Origin: an uncultured Clostridia bacterium
Lineage (GTDB): Bacteria; Bacillota; Clostridia; Christensenellales; Aristaeellaceae
Length of the DNA: 14,391 nt
Direction: 5' to 3'
NCBI GenBank assembly: GCA_934615145.1
Contig: CAKTTM010000017.1
Location: forward strand, 1 to 14,391
Of this stretch, positions 1-5,724 are shown one piece after another. The position numbers and the translations under genes are program-made. The notes under the pieces were generated by a model. That model was not told the origin of the DNA, searched no databases, and saw nothing but the letters and a program-made list of their open reading frames with translations. How positions within the stretch are numbered: the first letter of the stretch is position 1; every line of letters begins with the position of its first letter.

Positions 1-104
1 ACTGTCCACAGAGTTATCCACATGTTGAGCCCCAAAAAGGCACCGAAAGCCCGACTGAGCCTGCCAAAGGTAAAATATAGGTAAATCTTGCCCTAAGTTA
101 TCCA

Positions 105-118
105 CAGGTGGCCACCTG
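105..118. repeat. Perfect 14-bp palindrome beside a DnaA box
   Basis: CAGGTGG at 105-111 is followed directly by its reverse complement CCACCTG at 112-118, with no spacer. It overlaps the last two bases of the DnaA box at 98-106 and is followed by a short pyrimidine run. Its position and symmetry suggest a dimeric protein-binding site in the origin-like region. No family is assigned. Confidence 0.5.
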
Positions 119-142
119 CCTTTTCCCCAGAGACTGTCCACA

Positions 143-161
143 CGAACAGAGATTCTGTTCG
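143..161. repeat. Inverted repeat, 8-bp arms, 3-base spacer
   Basis: CGAACAGA (143-150) and TCTGTTCG (154-161) are perfect inverted arms around GAT, directly after the CTGTCCACA site at 134-142. It could be a hairpin, such as a terminator of an unseen gene to the left, or an operator. GAAC and GTTC half-sites recall Firmicutes LexA boxes, but their spacing here is 9 bases and not the usual 4, so LexA is not assigned. Confidence 0.45.
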
Positions 162-230
162 CCCCAGACTTTGTTTCGAAATGTTTAAGAATATGCATCA
201 GACCGCTGTCCAGGGCAGAAACAGGGTATG

Positions 231-260
231 GAAAGGCCGCCGCTCCGGGGAGCGACGGCC
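231..260 (-). terminator. Terminator hairpin after the ABC ATPase gene
   Basis: A 10-bp stem with one mismatch (235-244 against 251-260) encloses a 6-base loop, 16 bases beyond the stop codon of the minus-strand ATPase gene. On the minus strand it is followed by only TTTC (231-234), so the U-tract is weak. Position and GC-rich stem support an intrinsic terminator; efficiency is uncertain. Confidence 0.6.
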
Positions 261-276
261 TGGGTCATTGAACTGA

Positions 277-1104
277 TCAGCGGCTGAGGATGGTGGCCTC
301 AGTCTCCTTGTCAAAGAAGTGCAGCCTGGAGGTGTCAAAGGCAACCTTGATGTCGTCGCCGGTGCGAGTCTTGGTGCGCGGGTCGACGCGGGCGATCACG
401 TTGTCTTCCTTGCCTGAGGTGGAGAAGTACAGGTAGGTCTCAGAGCCCATCAGCTCGGTGACCTCCACATGCACATCGACCGTGCTGTCCGGATGGGCAG
501 CCACATCTTCGGGAGCATCGGAGATGTTCTCGGGACGGATGCCCATGACCACTTCCTTGCCGATATAGCTCTCGTCCACCAGCTTCTTGACCTTCTCGTC
601 GGGCACCAGTATCTTGCTCTCGCCAAAGAGGGCGTAGACCTTGCCGCCTTCGGAGACCAGCTTGGCGTCGAAGAAGTTCATCTGCGGGCTGCCGATAAAG
701 CTGGCCACGAACTTGTTGTGGGGATAGTCGTAGTTGTTCTGCGGGGTGTCCACCTGCTGGATGAAGCCGTCCTTCATGATGCAGATGCGCGAGCCCATGG
801 TCATGGCCTCGGTCTGGTCATGGGTGACGTAGATGAAGGTGGTCTGCAGGCGCTGGTGCAGCTTGGTGATCTCGGTACGCATGGCCACGCGCAGCTTGGC
901 GTCCAGGTTGCTCAGCGGCTCGTCCATCAGGAAGACCTTGGGCTCACGCACGATGGCACGGCGCAGCGTGGTGGACTTGCCGCAGCCCGAAGGGCCAACC
1001 AGTACGACAAACTCCTTGTCTTCAATGTCCAGGGTGAAGTCGCTCACCGCGGTCACGCCGCCGGGATAGACCTTGTAGATGTGCTTGAGTGTTACACTTG
1101 CCAT
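277..1104 (-). CDS. Sugar ABC transporter ATPase (MsmK/UgpC type) with large internal in-frame deletion
   Basis: The 275-residue product matches the ATPase subunits that energise carbohydrate ABC importers (MsmK/UgpC/MalK family). Walker A GPSGCGKST is at residues 37-45, Walker B FLMDEP at 58-63, D-loop SNLD at 65-68 and the switch histidine in VTHDQ at H95. A TOBE-like C-terminal regulatory domain follows (about 170-275). After ...STTLR (44-48) the protein jumps straight to RAIVREP, although family members have roughly 98 residues there holding the Q-loop, the helical subdomain and the LSGGQ signature. Family length is near 370, matching the loss. The reading frame is intact on both sides of the junction (base 960/961). 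Without Q-loop and signature, normal ATP hydrolysis is not expected. The start at 1104 was chosen for its AAAGGAGG ribosome site at 1111-1118, 6 bases upstream; the frame stays open to 1161 without such a site. No permease genes are adjacent. It may be a pseudogene or an assembly collapse. Confidence 0.85.
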   Translation of the reverse strand: MASVTLKHIYKVYPGGVTAVSDFTLDIEDKEFVVLVGPSGCGKSTTLRRAIVREPKVFLMDEPLSNLDAKLRVAMRTEITKLHQRLQTTFIYVTHDQTEAMTMGSRICIMKDGFIQQVDTPQNNYDYPHNKFVASFIGSPQMNFFDAKLVSEGGKVYALFGESKILVPDEKVKKLVDESYIGKEVVMGIRPENISDAPEDVAAHPDSTVDVHVEVTELMGSETYLYFSTSGKEDNVIARVDPRTKTRTGDDIKVAFDTSRLHFFDKETEATILSR

Positions 1105-1125
1105 GGATATCCTCCTTTTAGATGA

Positions 1126-1150
1126 GGCGTCACCCGGATAAGAGGACGCC
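1126..1150 (-). promoter_or_regulatory. Hairpin in the 5' leader of the ABC ATPase mRNA
   Basis: Perfect 6-bp arms GGCGTC (1126-1131) and GACGCC (1145-1150) flank a 13-base loop. The element lies inside the predicted leader, 7 bases upstream of the ribosome site at 1111-1118. It could affect translation or mRNA stability; a chance hairpin is also possible. Confidence 0.3.
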
Positions 1151-1167
1151 AGACTGACCATAGCTGC

Positions 1168-1196
1168 ATTATAAAGGGCCCCGCGCGCCTTGACCA
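1168..1196 (-). promoter_or_regulatory. Sigma-A-type promoter for the ABC ATPase gene
   Basis: Read on the minus strand, TGGTCA (1191-1196, 4 of 6 to the -35 consensus) is followed by a 17-base spacer and a perfect TATAAT (1168-1173). Transcription would start near 1161, giving a leader of about 57 bases before the ATG at 1104. It is divergent from the Sir2 promoter. Confidence 0.65.
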
Positions 1197-1229
1197 GTCC
1201 GGAAACCTCACAAAGATTGCCTGGTCTCT

Positions 1230-1248
1230 TTGTGCACTTTCTTGTGCA
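1230..1248. repeat. Direct repeat TTGTGCA in the divergent intergenic region
   Basis: TTGTGCA occurs at 1230-1236 and again at 1242-1248, a 12-base period of a little over one helical turn. It lies between the divergent ATPase and sirtuin genes, just upstream of the palindrome at 1254-1267. It may be a tandem regulator site; function unknown. Confidence 0.3.
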
Positions 1249-1253
1249 AGCTG

Positions 1254-1286
1254 GGCGAAATTTCGCCGATGCGGCTGTGCTATACT
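1254..1286 (+). promoter_or_regulatory. Sir2 promoter: palindrome plus extended -10
   Basis: TGCTATACT (1278-1286) is an extended -10 element with 5 of 6 matches in the hexamer. No good -35 exists at normal spacing. In that place sits a perfect 14-bp palindrome, GGCGAAA/TTTCGCC (1254-1267), which looks like an operator or activator site. Transcription would begin near 1293, directly in front of the ribosome site at 1294-1300, giving a very short leader. Confidence 0.5.
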
Positions 1287-1307
1287 GTTGTCTAAGGAGG
1301 GATTGTG

Positions 1308-2039
1308 ATGAATCAGGAGCAGATCCAGGCGCTGGCCAGGCTGGTGGCCGAAGCCAAGCGCATCGTTTTCTTTGGCGGCGCAGGCGTGTCCACGGAGTCC
1401 GGCATACCAGATTTCCGCAGTGCCACAGGGCTCTACAGCGGGCAGCAGAGCGTCTCGCCCGAAGCGCTGCTGCATCACAGCTACTTCATGGCGGATCCAG
1501 AGGGTTTTTATGATTTCTATCGCGGGCACATGCTCTTCCCCGATGCCCCGCCCAACGCCGCGCACAAGACGCTGGCCAAGTGGGAGCAGCAGGGCAGGCT
1601 CAGCGCCGTGATCACGCAGAACATCGACGGCCTACACCAGGCGGCCGGCAGCCAGACGGTCCATGAGCTGCACGGCAGCGTCCACCGCAACCATTGCCTC
1701 AGCTGCGGCAAGCCGCAGGGGCTTGACAGCATCCTGCATTCAAGCGGCGCGCCCCGCTGCAACTGCGGCGGGCTGATCAAGCCCGATGTGGTGCTCTACG
1801 GCGAGGGCCTGGACGACCAGGTGGTCAGCCAAGCCATACAGGCCATCGCCGCCAGCGATCTGCTGATCATCGGCGGCACCAGCCTGAGGGTCTATCCGGC
1901 GGCCGGCTTTGTGCGGGGATACCGCGGCAAGCTGGTCATCATCAACATGAGCGGCACCGACATGGACGGCGAGGCCGAACTGCTGATCAGCGCCCCCATC
2001 GGCCAGGCCCTGCAGGCGGCGGATGCCCTGCTAAGTTAA
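1308..2039 (+). CDS. Sir2-family NAD-dependent protein deacylase (sirtuin)
   Basis: This 243-residue cytosolic enzyme would remove acyl groups from lysines using NAD+, yielding nicotinamide and O-acyl-ADP-ribose. The Rossmann-fold motif GAGVSTESGIPDFRS is at residues 24-38, the NAD-binding QNIDGLH at 104-110, catalytic H122 in ELHGS, and the nicotinamide-side GGTSLRVYPA at 189-198. A zinc-binding set is C130, C133, C151 and C153 (CxxC...CxC). Length is typical of bacterial sirtuins. ATG at 1308 is preferred over the in-frame GTG at 1305, because AAGGAGG (1294-1300) is then 7 bases away. It is monocistronic and its last 9 bases overlap the convergent barstar-like gene. Class and substrate cannot be told from sequence. 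It is called CobB in some genomes; I leave the symbol blank because no substrate context is present. Confidence 0.95.
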   Translation: MNQEQIQALARLVAEAKRIVFFGGAGVSTESGIPDFRSATGLYSGQQSVSPEALLHHSYFMADPEGFYDFYRGHMLFPDAPPNAAHKTLAKWEQQGRLSAVITQNIDGLHQAAGSQTVHELHGSVHRNHCLSCGKPQGLDSILHSSGAPRCNCGGLIKPDVVLYGEGLDDQVVSQAIQAIAASDLLIIGGTSLRVYPAAGFVRGYRGKLVIINMSGTDMDGEAELLISAPIGQALQAADALLS

Positions 2040-2300
2040 GAGTCGGAATCGAAAATCTCGTCTGTCCTCAGCGGCCGCCTCAAGCAGTTCCAATAATTGC
2101 TGCCCATAGTGGCCCAGGCTGTTGAGCATAGCCTGCGGGTGGCGCAGTCTGATCTCGATATCAGTGAGCTCCCCCAGGCAGTCGTTCAAAGCATCCAGGT
2201 TGCGGCCGTAATGCTCGGGCAGCGACAGCGCCTCTTTCAGCACGCGGTGCAGCTTGTCCCTGCTGTCCATGTCCCGGCCGTCCAGTGTGATCACGCGCAT
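2031..2300 (-). CDS. Barstar-family ribonuclease inhibitor
   Basis: The 89-residue protein matches barstar, the cytosolic inhibitor that plugs the active site of barnase-type RNases. The core LPEHYGRNLDALNDCL (residues 27-42) aligns with LPEYYGENLDALWDCL of Bacillus amyloliquefaciens barstar, and the length is almost the same (90). The acidic residues equivalent to barstar D35 and D39 are kept (D36, D40), but the positions of Y29 and W38 carry H30 and N39. The ATG at 2300 lies 1 base after the stop of the RNase gene, with GGAGGG at 2308-2313 inside that gene; an open upstream extension to 2345 lacks this support. The gene pair makes it the cognate immunity protein. Its 3' end overlaps the sirtuin gene by 9 bases and no terminator was seen. 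Confidence 0.92.
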   Translation of the reverse strand: MRVITLDGRDMDSRDKLHRVLKEALSLPEHYGRNLDALNDCLGELTDIEIRLRHPQAMLNSLGHYGQQLLELLEAAAEDRRDFRFRLLT

Positions 2301-2301
2301 C

Positions 2302-2820
2302 TCATGGCCCTCCGTGCAGCAGTGTGAAGCTCTCATAGTGGTCATCAGTATAGTAGATCAGCCCGTCATTGGAGTAGACGATGCGCCTGGCGCCGCGGGA
2401 ATCCGCGCCCCAGGTGCCAATGTCGCACTCATAATAGCTGCGGCCCCTGGCATGCGGCAGCAGCTCTTCATAGTTGCCAAAGCGGTCGCCGCCGATCAGC
2501 TTGCCCGGCGCGTAGCGGGCCAGGCTGCCGCCCGTCCAGCCCAGTTTCCTGGCCTCAGCCTTGGTGATGTAGTAGTCAGGCAGCCTGCCGTTTTCGATCA
2601 GATAGGCGGCCACGCCATCCCTCTCCCCCGGCCTGGCCTCCGGTGCGGGTCTGGACGTGCTAGTTGGGGCGGCGGCTTGGACAGCCGGGGCCGTCTGGCG
2701 CGCCGTGGGCCCTGGGCTAGGCTCTGGCCTCACGCCCCGGCGCGACATGCCCACAAAGAATGCCAGGGTCAGGGCGATCAGAACGATCAGCGGCCCCAGT
2801 TTGATCTTGCGTTTTTGCAT
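2302..2820 (-). CDS. Secreted or membrane-anchored barnase-family ribonuclease
   Basis: The 172-residue protein has a basic N-terminus and one hydrophobic segment (residues 8-24, signal peptide or anchor), a Pro/Ala/Thr-rich linker (about 30-66), and a barnase-type RNase domain (68-172). Conserved stretches include LPDYYITKAEARKLGW (80-95), APGKLIGGDRFGN (104-116) and IYYTDDHYESF (155-165). Barnase catalytic positions are present: K87 (K27), general base E131 (E73), R142 (R83), R146 (R87) and general acid H161 (H102). The substrate-contact position R59 is Y117 here. It would cleave single-stranded RNA outside the cell or in target cells. The start at 2820 has AGGAGGG (2826-2832) 5 bases upstream; an upstream extension in frame has no ribosome site. 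It is followed by its inhibitor after 1 base, so the two are translationally coupled. Confidence 0.93.
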   Translation of the reverse strand: MQKRKIKLGPLIVLIALTLAFFVGMSRRGVRPEPSPGPTARQTAPAVQAAAPTSTSRPAPEARPGERDGVAAYLIENGRLPDYYITKAEARKLGWTGGSLARYAPGKLIGGDRFGNYEELLPHARGRSYYECDIGTWGADSRGARRIVYSNDGLIYYTDDHYESFTLLHGGP

Positions 2821-2844
2821 AGAGTCCCTCCTGTGATGTGCATC

Positions 2845-2873
2845 AGCATAGCACGCTGAGGGGTCAGCGTAAA
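2845..2873 (-). promoter_or_regulatory. Barnase-operon promoter with embedded inverted repeat
   Basis: On the minus strand, TTTACG (2868-2873) and TATGCT (2845-2850) are separated by 17 bases, and TG one base before the hexamer makes an extended -10. Each hexamer matches 4 of 6. The spacer and -35 are covered by a perfect inverted repeat, ACGCTGA (2853-2859) and TCAGCGT (2864-2870) around GGGG, a good candidate operator. Transcription would start near 2838. Confidence 0.5.
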
Positions 2874-2898
2874 GCCCTGCCAAAGCGCCGTCACGGGC

Positions 2899-2927
2899 TG
2901 TATACCCAAGGAAATCTATGTTATAAT
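2899..2927 (+). promoter_or_regulatory. Promoter of the dehydrogenase-topoisomerase-MATE operon
   Basis: A perfect TATAAT (2922-2927) is preceded by TG at 2919-2920, an extended -10. The -35 at 17-base spacing (TGTATA, 2899-2904) is poor, 3 of 6. Start near 2934 gives a leader of about 15 bases containing a run of six G (2936-2941) as ribosome site. It is divergent from the barnase promoter. Confidence 0.6.
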
Positions 2928-2948
2928 CTGAGATTGGGGGGTGTTGAT

Positions 2949-3710
2949 ATGAAAATTGATTTGTCTGGCAAGCTGGCCCTGGTCACGGGTGCCACGGGGC
3001 AGTTGGGGCGCGTGATCGCGCTGAGTCTGGCGCAGTGCGGCGCGGATGTGGTCATCCATTATCTGCAGAATGAAGCAAAGGCGGATGAGTTGGTGGCCAG
3101 CATCGAGGCTTTGGGCCAGCGCGCCATCAAGGCGCAGGCCGATGTCACCGACAAGCAGAGCGTGGACGCCATGGCGGCCCAGGTCAAGGCGGCCAACAAG
3201 GCGCCTGAGATCGTGATCGATTGCGCCGTCAGCCAGTACACCTGGCTGCCGCTGTTGGAGCAGGACATCAGCTGCTACGAGGATCAGTTCCGCAGCTGCG
3301 TGATGCAAAATGTGCTGATGGCCAAGGCCTTCATCCCCGATATGATTGAGCGGCAATATGGCCGCTTCATCGGCATCAACACCGAGTGCGCCATGCAGTG
3401 CCTGCCCACGCAGTCCGCCTATGTGGCGGGCAAGCGCGGCATGGACGGCATCCTGCGCGTGCTGGCCCGCGAGGTGGGCGAGCATGGCATCACGGTCAAC
3501 CAGGTGGCCCCCGGCTGGACCATCAGCGACAATGACCGTGAGAAAGGCACCGAGCGCAACCCGGCCTATGAGGCCCACACCGCCCTCAAGCGCCGCGGCA
3601 CCGATCAGGAGATCGCCAATGCCGTGGCCTTCCTGGCCAGCGACCTGGCCAGCTTCATCACCGGCGTCTACCTGCCCGTCTGCGGCGGCTATGTGATGCC
3701 GGCTATCTGA
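2949..3710 (+). CDS. Short-chain dehydrogenase/reductase (SDR) with atypical motifs
   Basis: This is a 253-residue, single-domain Rossmann oxidoreductase of classical SDR length. The dinucleotide-binding loop is TGATGQLG (13-20), an acidic residue typical of the family is D65, the helix Asn is N121, the YxxxK pair is Y158/K162, and PGW follows the last core strand near 190-192. Three positions depart from the usual pattern: Gln18 replaces the middle Gly of TGxxxGxG, DCAV (91-94) stands where NNAG is expected, and Thr145 occupies the place of the catalytic Ser 13 residues before Tyr158. Substrate and activity are therefore uncertain; FabG-like reductases are the nearest common relatives. The ATG at 2949 follows a G-run at 2936-2941; the frame is open upstream to 2838, before the promoter. 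It ends 10 bases before the topoisomerase B gene, hence first in that operon. Confidence 0.88.
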   Translation: MKIDLSGKLALVTGATGQLGRVIALSLAQCGADVVIHYLQNEAKADELVASIEALGQRAIKAQADVTDKQSVDAMAAQVKAANKAPEIVIDCAVSQYTWLPLLEQDISCYEDQFRSCVMQNVLMAKAFIPDMIERQYGRFIGINTECAMQCLPTQSAYVAGKRGMDGILRVLAREVGEHGITVNQVAPGWTISDNDREKGTERNPAYEAHTALKRRGTDQEIANAVAFLASDLASFITGVYLPVCGGYVMPAI

Positions 3711-3720
3711 AAGGAACACA

Positions 3721-5724
3721 ATGGCCCAGACCTACACAGCACAAAACCTGCAAGTATTGGATGGCCTGGACGCGGTCAGGATGCGTCCTGGCATGTATAT
3801 AGGCTCCACCGGCAGCCGCGGCCTGCATCACCTGCTATGGGAGATCGTGGACAACGGCATCGACGAGGTGGCCAACAACTATGCCACCGAGGTCAGCGTC
3901 ACGCTGCACAAGGATGGCTCCTGTTCCGTTTGGGACAATGGCCGCGGCGTGCCGGTGGACAAGCATCCCCAGCTTGGCATCAGCGGCATTGAGCTGATCT
4001 ACACCAAGCTGCATGCCGGCGGCAAGTTTGACGGCAAGAACTATAACTTCTCCGGCGGTCTGCACGGCGTGGGGGCCTCTGTGGTCAACGCCCTGTCCAA
4101 ATGGATGACGGTGGACAGCTACCGCGACTGGGAGCACTGGCAGATGCGCTTTGAAAGCGTCTGGGACCCCAAGGAGAAGAAGATACGCTCCGGCCATCCG
4201 GTCAGCGGCCTGGAAAAGATAGGCAATACCCGCAAGCGGGGCACCCTGGTGCGTTTCCTGCCAGATGACAGCGTATTTGAAGAGACGCAGTGGAATGCCG
4301 AGCTGATCGCCCGGCGCCTGCGTGAGCTGGCCTATCTCAACAAGGGGGCGCGCATCTCCTTTAGCGATGAGCGGGCGGCGGCGCCGGACAATGAGTCGAT
4401 GCTCTTTCAATATGATGGCGGCATCGCCGACTATGTGCGCTACTTAAACCTTGACAAGACGCCAGTGCACCCCAGCCCCATCGTCTTTGAGGCGCAGAAG
4501 GATGGCATCGAGCTTAGCTGCGCGATGCAGTATACCGACGCCTACACCGAATCCATCTACAGCTATGTCAACAATATCCCCACCGCCGAGGGCGGCACGC
4601 ACGAGACCGGCTTTCGCGCGGCGCTGACCAAGGCCATGAACGACTATGCCCGCAGGATAGGGGTCTTGAAAGACAAGGACCCGGGCCTGGCCGGTGAAGA
4701 CTACCGCGAGGGTCTAACGGCGCTGCTGTCGGTCAAGGTGCATAACCCGCAGTTTGAGGGCCAGACCAAGGGCCGCCTGGGCAATACCGAGGTCAGGCCG
4801 GCGGTGGAGAGCATGGTGGGCCTGCGGCTGCAGGAGTTCCTGGAGGATCTGAAAAACGCAGAGCTGGGCCAGCAGATCGTGGACAAGGCGCTGCGCGCCG
4901 CGCGCGTGCGCGAGGCATCGCGCAAGGCGCGCGAGGTGGCCCGCGCCAGGAATGAGCTGGAGGCAGCGCCTCTGGTGGGCAAGCTGTCCAGCTGCACCGG
5001 GCGTAACCCGGTGGAGAATGAACTGCTGATCGTGGAGGGCGACAGCGCCGGCGGCAGCGCCAAGCAGGGCCGTGACCGCCGCTTCCAGGCCATCCTGCCG
5101 CTGCGCGGCAAGCCGCTCAATGTAGAGAAGAAACGCCTGGACCAGGTGCTCAACAATGAAGAGTTCCGCTCGGTGATCACGGCGCTTGGCACCAACATCG
5201 ATGAGGACTTCACGCTGTCCACACTCAAGTACCACAAGGTCATCATCCTCTCCGACGCCGACCAGGACGGCGCCCATATCCGCGCCATCCTGCTGACCTT
5301 CTTCTTTCGCTACATGCGAGAGCTCATCGCCAATGGTCATGTCTACATCGGCATGCCGCCGCTGTATCTGGTCAGAACCAGTTCCGGCGCGCACTATGCC
5401 TATGACGACAAGGAGCTGGCGCGGCTGACCAAGGGCGTCAAAAACTACACCCTGCAGCGCTACAAGGGTCTGGGCGAGATGAACCCCGAGCAACTGTGGG
5501 AGACCACGATGGACCCCATGCAGCGCAAGCTGATGCAGGTGACACTGGAGGACGGCGCGCAGGCCGACCGGCTGATCACGGTGCTGATGGGCGACAAGGT
5601 GGAGCCCCGCCGCGAGTACATCAGCAAGTATGCCGACTTCAACAAGCCCGACGCTTTCAGCCAGAGAAGCCAGGCGCTGATCTACTCCCCCCACAGCACA
5701 GCTGAGGTGACAGCCGATGCCTAA
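3721..5724 (+). CDS. parE: Type IIA DNA topoisomerase subunit B (ParE/GyrB family)
   Basis: The 667-residue ATPase and TOPRIM subunit works with the A subunit to pass one DNA duplex through another. The GHKL ATPase domain has catalytic E41 and Mg-binding N45 in WEIVDN, D72 in [15 protein letters not shown] at 112-120 and QTK at 348-350. The TOPRIM domain has EGDSAGG at 439-445 and DADQDG at 512-517, and the C-terminal region has [15 protein letters not shown] at 579-593. No large gamma-proteobacterial GyrB insertion is present. A ribosome site (AAAGGAA, 3711-3717) lies 3 bases before the ATG. Its last 8 bases overlap the A-subunit gene, so the subunits are co-translated. The B sequence alone does not separate GyrB from ParE; I use parE because the partner lacks the GyrA box. 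Databases may call it gyrB. Confidence 0.9.
   Translation: MAQTYTAQNLQVLDGLDAVRMRPGMYIGSTGSRGLHHLLWEIVDNGIDEVANNYATEVSVTLHKDGSCSVWDNGRGVPVDKHPQLGISGIELIYTKLHAGGKFDGKNYNFSGGLHGVGASVVNALSKWMTVDSYRDWEHWQMRFESVWDPKEKKIRSGHPVSGLEKIGNTRKRGTLVRFLPDDSVFEETQWNAELIARRLRELAYLNKGARISFSDERAAAPDNESMLFQYDGGIADYVRYLNLDKTPVHPSPIVFEAQKDGIELSCAMQYTDAYTESIYSYVNNIPTAEGGTHETGFRAALTKAMNDYARRIGVLKDKDPGLAGEDYREGLTALLSVKVHNPQFEGQTKGRLGNTEVRPAVESMVGLRLQEFLEDLKNAELGQQIVDKALRAARVREASRKAREVARARNELEAAPLVGKLSSCTGRNPVENELLIVEGDSAGGSAKQGRDRRFQAILPLRGKPLNVEKKRLDQVLNNEEFRSVITALGTNIDEDFTLSTLKYHKVIILSDADQDGAHIRAILLTFFFRYMRELIANGHVYIGMPPLYLVRTSSGAHYAYDDKELARLTKGVKNYTLQRYKGLGEMNPEQLWETTMDPMQRKLMQVTLEDGAQADRLITVLMGDKVEPRREYISKYADFNKPDAFSQRSQALIYSPHSTAEVTADA

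Larger units (their letters stand above)
1..200. other. Origin-like region with DnaA boxes
   Basis: This non-coding stretch is AT-richer than the surrounding genes. It holds two perfect DnaA boxes, TTATCCACA at 14-22 and 98-106, and two related CTGTCCACA sites at 2-10 and 134-142, all in the same orientation. AT-rich tracts lie at 71-88 and about 168-195 and could act as unwinding DNA, though I could not assign a duplex-unwinding element. Genes from 2949 onward run away from this edge, and dnaB and rplI, which are often origin-proximal in Firmicutes, lie 11-12 kb away. The box matches are seen directly; an oriC role is inferred. The alternative is a DnaA-regulated promoter or a DnaA-titrating cluster. 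dnaA itself is not in the window. Confidence 0.5.

Noticed and set aside
143..161. LexA (SOS) box
   Set aside because: GAAC and GTTC half-sites are 9 bases apart; the Firmicutes box needs 4.
277..1104. Frameshift or nonsense mutation in the ABC ATPase gene
   Set aside because: The frame is continuous from start to stop; the damage is an in-frame internal loss.
469..1125. Open frame of 218 codons on the plus strand over the ABC ATPase
   Set aside because: Antisense shadow of a gene with clear Walker motifs, promoter and ribosome site on the minus strand.
2916..3719. Open frame of 267 codons on the minus strand opposite the dehydrogenase
   Set aside because: Its His/Ala/Gly/Asp-rich translation mirrors the SDR codons; the plus-strand gene has clear motifs, a promoter and operon context.
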